A stretch of DNA of 64,000 nt from contig MNCI01008099.1 in NCBI GenBank assembly GCA_015680685.1, positions 129,857 to 193,856 of the forward strand. The letters are read 5' to 3'. Below, in pieces: positions 10,190-22,059 of the stretch. Below the pieces are notes generated by a model, which was not told the origin of the DNA, did not search any database, and was given only the letters and a program-made list of their open reading frames with translations. This DNA is from Gnetum montanum. Its lineage: Eukaryota; Streptophyta; Gnetopsida; Gnetales; Gnetaceae. How positions within the stretch are numbered: position 1 is the first letter of the stretch; the number at the start of each line of letters is the position of its first letter. Made by a program: the position numbers and the translations under genes.

Positions 10190-10520
10190 AAATGAATTGT
10201 AGATGAATATAATTATATTCATGTAGCTAAAATTGATATCCATATCCATCCACATTTTAATTATCATTTGAATCACCCTTATTGGATTTCCCTTGTAGAT
10301 CACATATTTAACTCATTCAAAGATGCAATCATCACCCAAGCTAAAGGAAGGCTTGATTTAGACACCCTAGCTGTAACTTTACCAAATTTTACCCTATCGT
10401 TAAGAGACCACCACTTGCATAATAGTTTAATGATTATAGTATACATTCTTATTGATATGCAAATAGGTAGTATTTACTCTACTATAGGCACTAGGTTAGT
10501 ATTTAAACTATTTTAAAGTG
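10190..10520 (+). pseudogene. Movement-protein-like domain of ORF1
   Basis: The translated stretch includes IHPHFNYHLNHPYWISL, then KGRLDLDTL, and ends near GTRLVFKLF. This looks like the 30K-type cell-to-cell movement region that opens the polyprotein in several caulimovirid genera. The assignment is from general resemblance and position; a profile search would be needed to confirm it. Only one short open piece (10268-10516) is intact. Confidence 0.55.
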
Positions 10521-12475
10521 TTAGCATTAAAATGTTACTCCCTTTTGGAGAACAATTTATTTCTTGTGGCACAAAAAACATAGAATACGTTACTGGTATC
10601 AATACAAAATATTTACCCATTCATATCTTGTATTCCCAACTAGATAATACTCTTAAATATTTTTATAATCACGTGGTCCCTAAAAGGTCTAGGCACAACT
10701 TGGGAAGAAAATATTATAAAGTAAATCTCAAGACACGAAGGTTTACTAAAATAGATCCATCATTACCTACTACTGAGACTAAAAGATTTCACCCAAAAAT
10801 CTCAGATCCAATAGCCTTATTACATAGACAAAGTTCTTTTTGCAGTTCATCTTCTTCTATTATATAAATAAAGGAAGAAAGCCTCAAAAGGATATTCAAA
10901 GAATTAGGAATCACATATGATGTGAAAAAAATTCTAGGGAAAACACCTAGTCACGAAGATAAAGGAAATACTATTTTGGCCAACCCAATAAATTGTCTAG
11001 ACAAAATAATTTCTTCTCTTGATACAACACCTACTAAAATCCATAATAGTTGCCCGCATAAATCTGTAGTCAAGTATACTAAAAAATATCATTGTGTAAA
11101 ATGTGATGAACTTTTACAAGTAAGGATGAACACAACCTTAGAAGAAACATCTAAGCTACCTAAAGGAGAAAAGAAGCCAAAAGAAATAATTTACCAATTA
11201 TATAAAAAATGCTCTGTTGACATGCCATCAAACATCATTAGGTTACAAAACTAGCCAAATGATAAGTTAAGTGATGTTATGGGACAAACCTATGGTATAG
11301 AGGCAAAATTATTAGAAAACAAACAAGTCTTAAATAATATTTATTATGAAGTAAAGAAACCTATCCCTAGGAAAAAAGAGGTAAAAACCAATAAAGGTAA
11401 ACCTCTTGCACATGGCATTCCAAATTATAGTACCAACATTGATTCCCCTAGCTTCGAAGTAGATTATAGACCTAGGTACTTGTATGTACAAAAGGGAAAA
11501 TGAAGGATCAATATGAATGAGGAATCTACAGTTGGTCTAGTGGTTATCACCTGTGGTACTAGTAATGTAGAACCACCTCCAAAATTCTTAGTAAATGAAG
11601 GTTTAGATGAAATGCTTAAATCTCATGATTATTATGAAGCTGACCCTCAAGAATACAAAAACATGTCCTCCAGATCTATCAGTCAAAGGGCTTCCAAGTT
11701 TAACATGGATGGTTTATATCTAGAAGAAAGACAAATAGTTGTAGACCAGATCACTAGATTTCTTGACCAACATGTCTTATTAGATAAAAATTCATCTAGA
11801 TAGACTATCCAGAACATAGTTTTTAATTTCACTGGGAATCTACATAGATGGTGGAATCAGATAGAAAATAATATTAAATAAAAATTACTAAATAGCCCAA
11901 CCATCATATTTTTGAGTGCCATTATGAAAGAATTATTAGATAATAAAGAAAATATGGTAATGGATTGTTGTGAACAATATTTTTCTACCAAGTTATATCA
12001 TATCCAAGATGTCAACAAATTCTTGGATTAAATGGAATTATGATACTATAAAGAAAGGTTAGCACATGATCATGCAGCCAAAGAACATTTACTATGTGCA
12101 ATGCCTAAACCGTTTGCATAAAAATATCAACATGAGATCAAACTATGTAATAGGACATTAGAGGATGTTATTTTTAGTTATACAAGACAACTTATTACTA
12201 AAGTTAATAGAGAATTATGTTAGGATATATGTGCTTAATATGTCATGAAAAACATCAACACAAAATTAAGAAAGTCTTTCTACTCCAAAATATGCCCTAA
12301 GCATAAGTGGTCAAAACAATGTTGTATGAGCCATAAAGGAAAAGGTTGAAAACAACAATGGAAACCAAAACTTAGACCTCCATAGACCAAACATCCATCC
12401 CATCCACATCTGCAACAAACATTTTAAGGAATTTTTAAATGTCGAAAGAAACCCTTACCTTGTGATCAGATTAAG

Positions 12476-12514
12476 TGTTATCTTTGCAAGGGTAATCACT
12501 ATGCTAATAAATGA
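12476..12514 (+). other. Decayed CCHC zinc knuckle of the coat region
   Basis: The frame reads CYLCKGNHYANK and then TGA where the last Cys codon is expected. The first two Cys and the His are present, the Cys-His spacing is one residue short, and the final Cys is lost to a stop. Upstream, FTGNLHRWW (about 11830) and a basic region fit a capsid/gag-like protein. Confidence 0.6.
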
Positions 12515-13289
12515 TAAAAAAAAGGATAAACATCCCAAATAGGCTAATTTTATTGAGCACTATAATCTCTCTGAGAAATATTATGATTATGTCATAGATC
12601 CTTCTTATCCTTTGCACCTAAAGATCTTTACATAAAATTTGATGAATACTCCAAGCCTTCTGCCTTTGATGAGGACCTTCTTTTCTCTACCAAGGGGGTT
12701 GATGAAGGTATCCAAGGACTTAGTATTGATAGAGAAAGCTCTGGTGGAGATGTGTATTATTGTGTGATGAATATATTTTCTCATAGACATACTTTACAAA
12801 AGAATCATCACTACTAAACATGATCCAAGCCCAACAATCATGCCATCTACACACACATAGATTCCATTAGCTACTCTAGATCCATTCAGTGAAGACCTCA
12901 CATACCAACTCATTCTTATAGAAGTAAGACAATTAGAACATACCTAGAAATAACCCTAATCAATGAAATAAATAGAATTATGTCTTTAAAATAAAAAATA
13001 AATGATAAGAGACAAGAACTATCTAGTAAAGAATATCATCTTAGAGAGAGATTACTTAGGTACCCTAACTCACAGCCATTGGAATCTGACACAGAAGTAG
13101 AAGCTCAATTAGAATCAGAAATAAAGCAACATGAACAAACAATAGAACAAGTTCCAAAATATATGACTCACATATATAGAATTGAACAATTACAAAAGTA
13201 TATACAATAGTTGCCAAAGATAATAGTACAAAGAAGAAACCAAAGCAATGCATATCCAATTAGTAAATAATAATGAAAGATCAACTGCA

Positions 13290-13440
13290 CTCCCCTTGGT
13301 AACTTTCTAGGTAAAATTATGCTCCTATAAATTCTATAGTCTATATGCACTAATAGATAGTGCAGCAGAAATCTCTTTAGCTAGATGATCTTGTATTCCA
13401 TCACATTTTTGGCAAAAGACAAACCCAACCTGTCATGTTT
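13290..13440 (+). pseudogene. Aspartic protease domain of ORF1
   Basis: ALIDSAAEISLA (from 13347) aligns with the active-site loop D-T/S-G of retroviral-type proteases. The catalytic Asp-Ser is kept, but the invariant Gly is Ala. It lies between the coat region and RT as expected. It is read in a different frame from the coat region because of a shift upstream. Confidence 0.6.
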
Positions 13441-13789
13441 GACAAACAAAAGGCATCCTTAGAATACATTGCCAAGATTCCTATTAAAGTTCAAAATGGA
13501 CCAATAATAGAATTTATAGTTTGTTGTCATAATATGAGTAAGTATAATTTATTAATAGGTATAGATAATCTTAATAGATGTGAACCCTATACAATAGGAC
13601 ATAATTATATATGTTTAGGTAACTATCAGTTCCTTAGGAACAATGCATATGGCCGATTCCAAACTCTAAAAATAGTTAAAGAAAACACTAGTACATGGGC
13701 AATAAATAGTGTTGAAAAATCCAAAACAAAGTTAGTAGAAATATAGGATAATCTCTTAACACTTACTTCAAATGATCCTACTATTTTTA

Positions 13790-14560
13790 GGCACAAAAGA
13801 CATATTGGTGTAGGATAGAACTCAGAGATGGTGTTAAGATCTAAGCAAAAGCACATCATATAGGTATGCCACCCTCTTTAAAAAAAGAATGTTATGAAAA
13901 AATTAAGATGTTATAAGAAAAAAATCTAATTGAACTAAGTACAAGTGTGTTTGCTTGTGTTGCTTTCTTTGTAAGTAAAAGAGTAGAAATCATATGCAGA
14001 AAGAAATGCCTAGTGGTAAATTACAAATCACTAAACAAAATTATTAAAGTAGTTTAGCATCCAATTCCAAGTAAAGATGATCTTTTTCAAAGGTTACTCC
14101 ACACTCATGTATATTCAAAATTTGATTAAAGTTCAAATTCTGGCAGATTTAGGTAGAAGAACAAGATAGGTGGAAAACAACATTTACTGTACTAGGAGGA
14201 TTATATCAATGGAAAGTATTACTCTTTAGAATTAAAATAGCTCCATCTATATTTCAAAAAAAAATGTATTGTATTTTTGGGGCATATCCTTTCATTCTAG
14301 TATACATTGATGACATACTCATTATGAGTAAAAATGTTGATGAACACCTCATCCATCTTGAAATTTTTTTTGAGATTGTAGATAATGCAGGACTAGTACT
14401 ATCCCCAGCAAAAATGCAAATTGGTAAGGAATCAATTGAATTTCTTGGATTCGATGTTGCACATGGAGGAATTAGTCTTCAAAAACATATTTTAGAATCT
14501 ATTGCCAAGTTTCCCGATGAGCTCCATGATAAAACTCAACTGCAATGATTTTTAGGATGC
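13790..14560 (+). pseudogene. Reverse transcriptase domain of ORF1
   Basis: Recognisable blocks are VVNYKSLNK (about 14009-14035), HPIPSKDDLFQRL, WKTTFTV, and YIDDILIMSK, with the catalytic box YIDD at 14303-14314 intact. After it come LSPAKMQIG and IEFLGFDVAHGGI, typical of the RT thumb/connection. A frame change occurs between FD (about 14125) and the segment starting near 14140. The longest intact piece is 14264-14548. Confidence 0.85.
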
Positions 14561-15120
14561 ATAAATTATGTTTCTGGCTTCTATGAGCATCTTGCAGTTG
14601 ATAGGAAACTGTTTAATGAAAGGCTTAGCCAAAATGCTCCTTCATGGTTGCCAAAACATACTACAACTATCCAATGCATAAAAGAAAAATGTAAGAACCT
14701 ACAAAAGCTACAACTTCCAATAGATGACAAATTAATCTTAAAAATAGATGCGTCTAAGGAATTTTGGGGAGCTTCTTTAAAAAAACAAAAGGACAGAGTT
14801 ATGAGAATCTATTAATATACCTTAGGTAAATTCAATGGTGCACAACTTAATTATCATAGCACTCATAAAGAGTTATTAGCCATTGTCAAAGTGGTGGAAA
14901 AGTTTTGTTTATTCTTTCAAGGAACACATTTTATAATATGCAGTGATTTAAAGCATTCTGATAAATATCTTAGTTCAAAAGCTTTAAATAAGGTTGCTCA
15001 TACTAGAATTATTCAATGGGCACTTTTTCTTGCAAATTTTGATTTTCAAAACTGAATATATAAATAGAACACAAAATAGTTTAGCAGATTTTCTCACCAA
15101 AGAGTTCCAACTCTCTACTA
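14560..15120 (+). pseudogene. RNase H domain of ORF1
   Basis: Key pieces are LKIDASKEFWGASL (Asp at 14748-14750), YHSTHKELLAI (the RNase H Glu region) and IICSDLKH (second Asp), followed by RIIQWALFLANF. The domain is followed directly by the end of the frame, with no integrase, a main reason for the pararetrovirus call. Confidence 0.8.
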
Positions 15121-15127
15121 CTAATGT

Positions 15128-16019
15128 TTGACTTTATTTTCTATATGTTTATTAAGAGTTGAAGGTTGGACTCTTAGGTCATCCAATAGCCTTAGAGCCT
15201 ATCAAGCTAATGAAGTTTATATGCCTATCTTAGAACAAATTCAAATAAGGTTTGCACATAAAACCAACTGGGATGATTTCTTATCTATTACCAGAGTCAT
15301 AGCCCTATATGCCATTGTTAGTTGTAAAGTTCAAACCTCAAACCATGAACCTGTAGCCTTATCTCCTTATGTATCTCTATGCACCTATGTTGAACTAAAC
15401 TCATTGAATTTTGATCAATGGCTCTCTGCTCACATGTTAAAATGGCCTTTATACCAACTAGATCCATTCCACATGTATAGGATAGAGTTAAATCCTCTCT
15501 TCTAAATTGATTCTGAAGAATTCTGGTCTTGGTGGGCTAGATGTGGGCATAACCCTTCAAAAATTCTTGAAAAACACCCCCATTTTCTTTACCATAATCT
15601 TACTAAACATCATGAAGATTATTTGTATTATACTAATCCTCAATCTCAAGGCTGGCATCTAATTAATCAAGGATCTAATCCTATGTATCTCCTAGTTAGC
15701 TACATCTCAAGAAAAATTGATTGGATGAACTCATGGGGGTATGATTTCTATCAAGATGTCTATACCTCAAATTCCTATGACATCTTGCAACACTGTGAAA
15801 AAAAAAAGTAGCAAGACTCTTGAACTCTATAATCTGGACTACTTCATTTTGGCTTTCCATGCAAGAGGAGGTTATGAAAAAACATTGTTTTCTACTGGCT
15901 CCCATTTCCTATCAAGAATATTCTTTTCTTCCTCTCTTAGTGATGATAATTATAATAGTGATGATGGTAGTGGGAATATTTTGGTTGACATGGACTCTGA
16001 TCAAATCCCATTTGATTAG
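15128..16019 (+). pseudogene. Pararetrovirus ORF2, unidentified protein
   Basis: An open frame starts a few bases after ORF1 ends. It runs 15128-15811 with one internal stop (TAA near 15503). It then continues in a neighbouring frame to 16019 after a run of A at about 15799-15808, which looks like a homopolymer slip. The protein would be about 295 residues. Trp/Tyr-rich blocks include FWSWWARCGHNP, QGWHLINQG and IDWMNSWGYDFYQDVY, and the C-terminus is acidic and Ser/Asp-rich (DDNYNSDDGSGN). I recognise no domain. Its place after RNase H matches the second ORF of some caulimovirid genera, whose role is unknown. Confidence 0.6.
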
Positions 16020-16199
16020 ACAAAAAGATGTTATTGACCACTATAATGTATAGTAATGGTTCCCTGCATGCATGAATAGTGTCTTCACTGACAAAAGTGA
16101 AATATGTAATAGCATTTCTACTTGATTGGTAATGATGCTTCCTTAGTGCTCAATGAGCTGGAATGCATCTTAGAACTCTTGAGAGGCCTCATCCTCTTC

Positions 16200-16207
16200 T
16201 ATATAAG
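16200..16207 (+). promoter_or_regulatory. Candidate pregenomic-RNA promoter TATA box
   Basis: TATATAAG lies about 180 bp after ORF2, preceded by CCTCATCCTCTTC and followed by a non-coding leader-like stretch. Caulimovirids have their strong pregenomic promoter at this relative place. No experimental-type motif beyond the TATA box is clear. Confidence 0.5.
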
Positions 16208-16520
16208 TAGATGCAATCACAAATAGAGAATCAGATTAGAGATATCCTTAGATGAAGTGCCTTGCTCTTTAAGAAGCATTCCTATATGAAGCATTCCTTT
16301 GCACTCTTTGTTTGTATATATGCCTTTTAGTAGTGTTAATAATATGAGCAAAGAGTTTACTTGCATTATCTTTGTGAGTGTTCTCGTCTTTCTCATTTGT
16401 TCCACATCTTTATTTGCATTTTTATCTATCTACGTTCAAAAATTCTCCATCGAACTAGGCAAAGAAGCATGTAAAACATTGAACTAGGCAAAGAGTGGTA
16501 TTAGTTTGACAAAATGAAAA

Positions 16521-17789
16521 AAAAATGATGCCTTTTTGTTCAAATATATGCATCCATCTTATATATATTATTCATTTTTCACATTCTTTAATAGCACATG
16601 GACACTTTCATACCAACCACATGCTAATCATACTTTACCCTTGACATGGCTAGTAATATCATGCCATATCCATGTTCATCAATGCACCTTGCACACTAGC
16701 ACTTCAATTATTTACTTCTTTGACTACAATGGAGTAAAAAGATTTACAAGGTAAAGAAATTCAATCACCCCTCTACGATTTGACCTTGTTTATTGGCAAC
16801 CAACAAATTATAAATGTAAAAAATCCAATGCTCATGACAAGAAAGGACTCTAGTTACAATGGAGTAAAGATTATAAAGTAAACAAAATACCTTTTATTCA
16901 ACCAGAAAAAGTATAACCATAGAAAATAGAATGTAATTAAATGTTTTATGATGGTAAAGGATAGAACATACAATTTTCTCATAAATGAATTGAATGTAAT
17001 GAGACAACAATGGATGGAGTTCCCTTTAAAAATACCAAAAATGTAAATGAGCACCCTAGTTGATGAAACATAAAGTCTTCACCATTCACACTCTGGCTAT
17101 GCCAAATTATTATTTTACAAATGTCATTGGCATACACATTATTTATAGAAAAAGGACCAAGTTCAATGTCAGAGTATAATTTTCCATCCATGGATATGTA
17201 GGATAGCCATGGCATGTTCTTTCAATGTATTATTAGTAGCCCCTCTTAAAGAGAAGAGAATCATTAATTAAATTTTACAACTATTTTCATGAATAAGCTA
17301 TGCCATTTTTTGAAATGCTAGAATAGATTAACTACCATGTTTAATCATTAACTAAAAACACTAGCATGTTAGATAAGTAACAATGAAAAAATATTCTTCC
17401 TTTGTAATTATTTTTTATTTGTTTAACTGCACTATATATCCAGTCAAGATGACTACAAAGTTTAAAGTTAGAGCCATAATCAATTTTGATATGCATTCAA
17501 AACCAAAGTATCTACCTTTCTTCATCTACTTGCTACATGTTTCACTTCAATTATATAGGTCCAAGGGTCATTATTGGGAATGTTAACATGGATAAGACTT
17601 TGGATTTATAAATTCAAACTTATCACTTCAATTTTATTGTATAATGTGGAGTTCTAAAATTCTATAACTGAAATTGAAATTTCTTACTTATAATCATTGA
17701 GATCCTTTGGATCTATTAGACCAAATTTAGGATTTCTTTTATAAAATATTTTTTAAAAACATTTATAACTCAATGCTGGTGATTAGTGG
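16521..17789. other. Unassigned AT-rich stretch
   Basis: Small open frames only. A short imperfect direct repeat with the core TACAATGGAGTAAA occurs near 16727 and 16856. Nothing else is assignable. Confidence 0.4.
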
Positions 17790-17900
17790 AATGGAACATA
17801 TGACCTAGGATTACTAAGCCAAGACTCTTACTAAAAGTTTTTATGAAAGTTTTGTGTTGGCTACATGTTCAAGACTACATATAGCCATCTAGTTTATCCT
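17790..17900 (+). repeat. Interspersed repeat unit (CATCTAGTT family), copy 1
   Basis: Aligns with 23890-23990: shared pieces are CAAGA, AAGTTTT, TGTTG, ATGT, AAGA and TATAG followed by TCTAGTT in the same order and spacing. It lies just left of the long LINE, whose right side carries further copies. Confidence 0.6.
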
Positions 17901-18179
17901 TTTGCTCAAGAAAAAATATGTGCAGGAAAAGAAAAATCATGTTAAAAGTAAGGATACAAAAACATAATATGAAGCTCAATAGATGAAAATTCAAGATAAT
18001 GTTAATGATAAGAATGATTAAATCACAATAAAGAAACTAGAAAAGACAAAAGCTCTAGTGAATAGTTTTATTTTTACTATAAGAAGTATTGATCCATCCA
18101 AATAGATTTTTTGCTTTCACTTGGAGAATTTTTGTTTCAAGTTGTAGTTGAGATGTAAAATCTTTGAGAATTTGATATT

Positions 18180-21100
18180 TGATACCTAAAGAGAGGTCAA
18201 AGTTATCCTCATGTTGCTGAAAAAACTATAAAATATTTCAAATAAAGTAGAGAACAAGTGCTTGAAGATACTCCTAAATGCAAAGAAATGAAGTAGACAA
18301 AGATGGTTGATTACCAAGAATGACCTCTTTGATGCTTGATTGAAAGTTGTTACAAATTTTGGATAACCATTTCCAAACATGTTGGGCAATATGACACTTA
18401 AAAAAAACATAAGAAAATAAGTCTTTACTTCTACAAATAGGACATTGAAGAGAAATGTTTTCTATATGTTTCAGATGAGTGCTGATAGGAAGACTTTGAT
18501 GAATAAGATACTATAAAAAAATATGAATTTTAGAAAATGTAGGAGCTCTTCAAATATCTTTGATTTTTCTTATCCAAAAGTGTGAATAATTGCATTTTCT
18601 AGTCCTTATAGAATTTTTTATAAACAAAATCATTTTCTATAATAATCCCATAAGTAGCTTTCGAATTAAAAGGAAAAACATATTTTCCATCCTTCCAAAA
18701 AAATATGTGGAAAGGTTTGATACAAATTGTTATCAATTTTAAATAAATTATCAATATAAAAAATCAAATTTTCAAAATTCTTTTTCATCTTTCTATGAGG
18801 CTAGAAGCTTTATTCCAAGTAATTTGTCTATCATGTAACACAAACAAGAAATTGCAGTGATACCAAATCTACTTCAAGTGGTACAGAATCTAAATGCATT
18901 AGTAGGCTAAGTTCCTTCATTAAAAGGAAGCCACCATAGGCTAATTTTCTTAAACATATCTTTTGACATTGTAATATACTTATAATTTTAATAGTAACCA
19001 AGCTTGCACCATGTCTTCAAAATTTGTTTAAGAATTGGAGAACTAGAAATAAAAATGGCTTAAGGAAAAAGAAGGCAGTGAAGAAAGTTATTTGAAGATC
19101 AACTATTGTCATTCTTAGGTTTTCTTTACATAAGTCTATATCTTAAAAAGAGCATCCAAACATCATCTTCATTAATGCACTTTGCAATCCATTTTGATGG
19201 AAGAAAGATACCTTAATTATAAAAATTAATGAGCCAAGTCCTCTATCTTTCTTACTACTAGTGCAAATATCTTAAGCAACTCTAGAAAATCTTTTATATG
19301 TTGCTTGACAAACCAACAAAACTAATGAATAATATGATAAATTCTCTCACAAGAAGTTTTACAAGGATCCAAACAACTAAAGTAATAAACATAAGTTGAT
19401 TGAAGTATTTTCTTAACAATTAAAACTTTACTAGCAAGGGTGAGCTCTTTTTTCTTTCCATTTATCAAACTCCTTTTCAATTTTATCAATCGCATAGTTC
19501 CACAAAATAGTAAGATTAAGCTTAAAAGAAAAAGGTATTCCTAGACTTTTGAAGATAGAGCTTTTTTTTTCAAGATTTTCTAAGGTTTGAGAGTAACCCA
19601 CTCACCAATATTACCATTACAATAAATAGCAAAATTTTGCTCATTGATTCGAGAGCCAAATAACATGTAGTAATCTTTCACTCTCTAGCTAAAAGGGTAG
19701 TAATATGTTGCAAAGAATTTTTGATCATAGAAAAGGAATCATCTACAAAGTGCATGTTTTGCAATTACGTACATTGATCATCAATTGAAGTTCTCTTAAT
19801 ACAATTCCATTGTAAATCATAATATAGATTATGTAAAATAAAATCTATAGAAATAATAAAAAGATAAGGAGATAGAAGATAACCTTGTACAATTCCATTG
19901 TAGATCATAATATAGATTATGTAAAATAAAATCTATAGCAATAATAAAAAGATAAGGAGATAGAAGATAACCTTGATGAACTAATCGTTGAAGAGAAGAG
20001 GAGGAATTTAATTCAAAATTAGTAACAATTTGAGTATTATCATTAGTGAGCAAGCTATAAATAAGTCAAATAAAATAATTGCTAAATCATAGTTTGGAGA
20101 AATGAAAAGTAATAAAATTCCATTCAATCCAATCATAAGCTTTGGCATAATCTAACTTGATAAAAGAAATGTTTTAGTTAGTATCAGAAGCCCATTGCAT
20201 TCCTTTATAAGTTATAATAAAATTTTCTAAGATATATCTACCTTTAACAAAACTATTTTTCTTAAGTTTGATGATATCTTCAATAACCTTCTAAATTCAG
20301 CAAGTCATGCATTTAGCTAAAATTTTATAAATATTGTTAAGTAGAGTCATATGCCTCTAATTACCAATATGTTGAAGATCTTCATTCTTAGAAGAAGATG
20401 AGTCACACCTTTATTAATATTTTTACCAAGAGAAATTTTTCTATTAGCTTCTTAGAAAACATGAAGAAATCATCTCTAACAATATCCCAATGCTTAAAAA
20501 ATTCAATAGAAAGACCATAAAAACTTAGAGCTTTACCATCTACTAAATTGTGACCGCTACCTTGAATTTTTTATGGTAATTTCTACTTCAAGAATACTTT
20601 GAAGTACTTCTACTATAAGATGAGAAGTATGCATAATAGAGGCTTAGAAGAATTCCTTACTAAAATCTTTAGAAGAAAAAATAGAAGAAAAATGATTCAC
20701 CAAAAAACTATTAATAGTCTCACGATCTTTAATCATAAAATGGTTTATATAAAGTGATTCTAGTTTAGGTGCTTGATCCTTTTCTTTTAGAAATTTTAAA
20801 AATTCTTTGTAAAAGTTATCTTCAATTTTTAGCCAACCCATGTGACTTTTAATGAGAACACTTTTAGCTTCAAAATTTTCCCTACATTATTTAACATAAT
20901 GAGCTTTAGCTAAGGCTTTTTGAGTTTCAAAATCAAAGGGTTTCTAATCTAAAAGAATTTGTATTTTCTTTATAGATTCTACAAGATCTTCAACTTGACA
21001 CTTATGCTTACTAAATTGCTTTCTAAACCATCTAGTATAATTTCTAGCTCTATAAGTAATTTTTTACTAGGAGTCAATATAACAAATATCATTAGTAAGT

Positions 21101-21990
21101 TTTTTTTTTTTTGCATTCTATAAAGACTTCAAAAATAGTTTTTCCACTAGGTTCTATGAACATATTAGTGTTCATACAAAAAAGCTCATACTTTTAAAAG
21201 GATGTAGAATTAATACCAAATAAAAAAATGCTAATAGGAAAATTATTTGACAAAGTAGCATTTATATCCACTTGTACTTTCCTTGCAGGCTTCCAAAAGA
21301 AAACATTAGAGATGTAAAATCTATCAAGTTGATAATAAATTCTATCATTTGCTTGTTGGTAATTACACCAAGTATAATGCTTTTTGTTCAAATAAGATGA
21401 GAATACAGAGTTAACATCAAAAATATTTATTTTTTTTTAAATTACATCAATCTTCTTTTTTTTGAGAAGATATATTAGGAGAAAGACCATCAAGTTAATC
21501 TAAATGACTTTCAACCATATTAAAAATCACTTCCAATAATCCAAAGAACTTTAGATAGAGATAGAAGATATTTTTAGACCTTTGATTGATCTTTCAAATA
21601 ATTACAAGTATAAATATTACAAAGTTCAAAGTCACTTTTTTTTGCTATGAAAAATAATTCAAATAACTCTTCGAAGATTATCAAAACCAAAATTCAAAAC
21701 TTTTCCAAGTCAGATTTTTATTCAAAAGAGTAGCAACACCTCATTTATTAACTTCATGAGTACTTAAAAAAACAATGTTTTTTTCAAAATGCATTTACCA
21801 ACAAAACTAATATCATGAGTTGAAATTTTAATTTCTTGTAGAAAAAGAAAATTTGGAGATAAATGTCAGTTTGAAAGATACTCCTTGGTAATCTTTGCTC
21901 AAAACTTATCAAAAAGATCCCAAACATTCTATGATAAAACTAATATTGAGATGTGGGGAAGGAGACCTCCATCTTTAATTTTTCAAGCTC
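18180..21990 (-). pseudogene. LINE ORF2 (endonuclease-RT-zf-RVT)
   Basis: This protein would nick target DNA and reverse-transcribe the LINE RNA. On the minus strand, near 21960, NVWDLFDKF and then LFLQEIKI match the SWNVRGL and FLQET motifs of the endonuclease. YTWCNYQQANDRIYYQLDRF (21194-21391) is its C-terminal part. A linker with ESLYINHF and INSFLVNHFSSIF is at 20644-20841. The RT shows QRLVHQGYLLSPYLFIIAID (about 19900-20000) and FVDD at 19738-19749. The end, CPICRSKDLF with HIAQHVWKWL (about 18320-18460), is a zf-RVT domain. Many stops, frameshifts and an 88-bp duplication make it non-functional. Confidence 0.8.
19802..19977. repeat. 88-bp tandem duplication inside the LINE RT
   Basis: 19802-19889 is repeated at 19890-19977 with only a few differences (for example TGTAAATC/TGTAGATC and TAGAAAT/TAGCAAT). 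Because 88 is not a multiple of three, it shifts the RT frame. It is much less diverged than the surrounding ORF is decayed, so it arose late. Confidence 0.9.
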
Positions 21991-22059
21991 AGTATATGTT
22001 TCATCATCCATGTCACTAATAAGTGAAAAAGCATTATCCGATTAAAAAAATTATTTGAA

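Larger units (their letters stand above)
9938..15127 (+). pseudogene. Pararetrovirus ORF1 polyprotein (movement-coat-protease-RT-RNase H)
   Basis: From the first ATG at 9938 one frame runs about 3.3 kb to near 13260, broken only by stop codons. A shift lies near 13260-13300. The protease/RT start is read in other frames, and the original frame resumes near 14140. Domains in order are: movement-protein-like, 10190-10520; coat-like, 10520-12600, with a decayed zinc knuckle at 12476-12514; a coiled-coil-like stretch, 12944-13230; protease, 13290-13440; RT, 13790-14560; and RNase H, 14560-15120. The frame ends just before ORF2. This order matches genera with a fused polyprotein. Confidence 0.75.
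9801..16520 (+). mobile_element. Endogenous pararetrovirus (Caulimoviridae-like), near full length, inactivated
   Basis: In order there is a Met-tRNA-type primer site, one long polyprotein frame with movement-protein-like, coat-like (CCHC remnant), protease, RT and RNase H regions, a second unidentified ORF, and a TATA-bearing tail. RNase H is followed by the end of the frame and a new ORF, with no integrase and no flanking LTRs. That separates caulimovirids from Ty3/Gypsy elements. About 6.7 kb is close to the 7-9 kb of family members. A single polyprotein frame plus a 3' ORF of unknown function is reminiscent of florendovirus-type genomes, an inference from layout only. Many stops and at least two frameshifts make it a fossil. 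The outer ends are approximate; no terminal repeats or target duplications were found. Confidence 0.78.
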
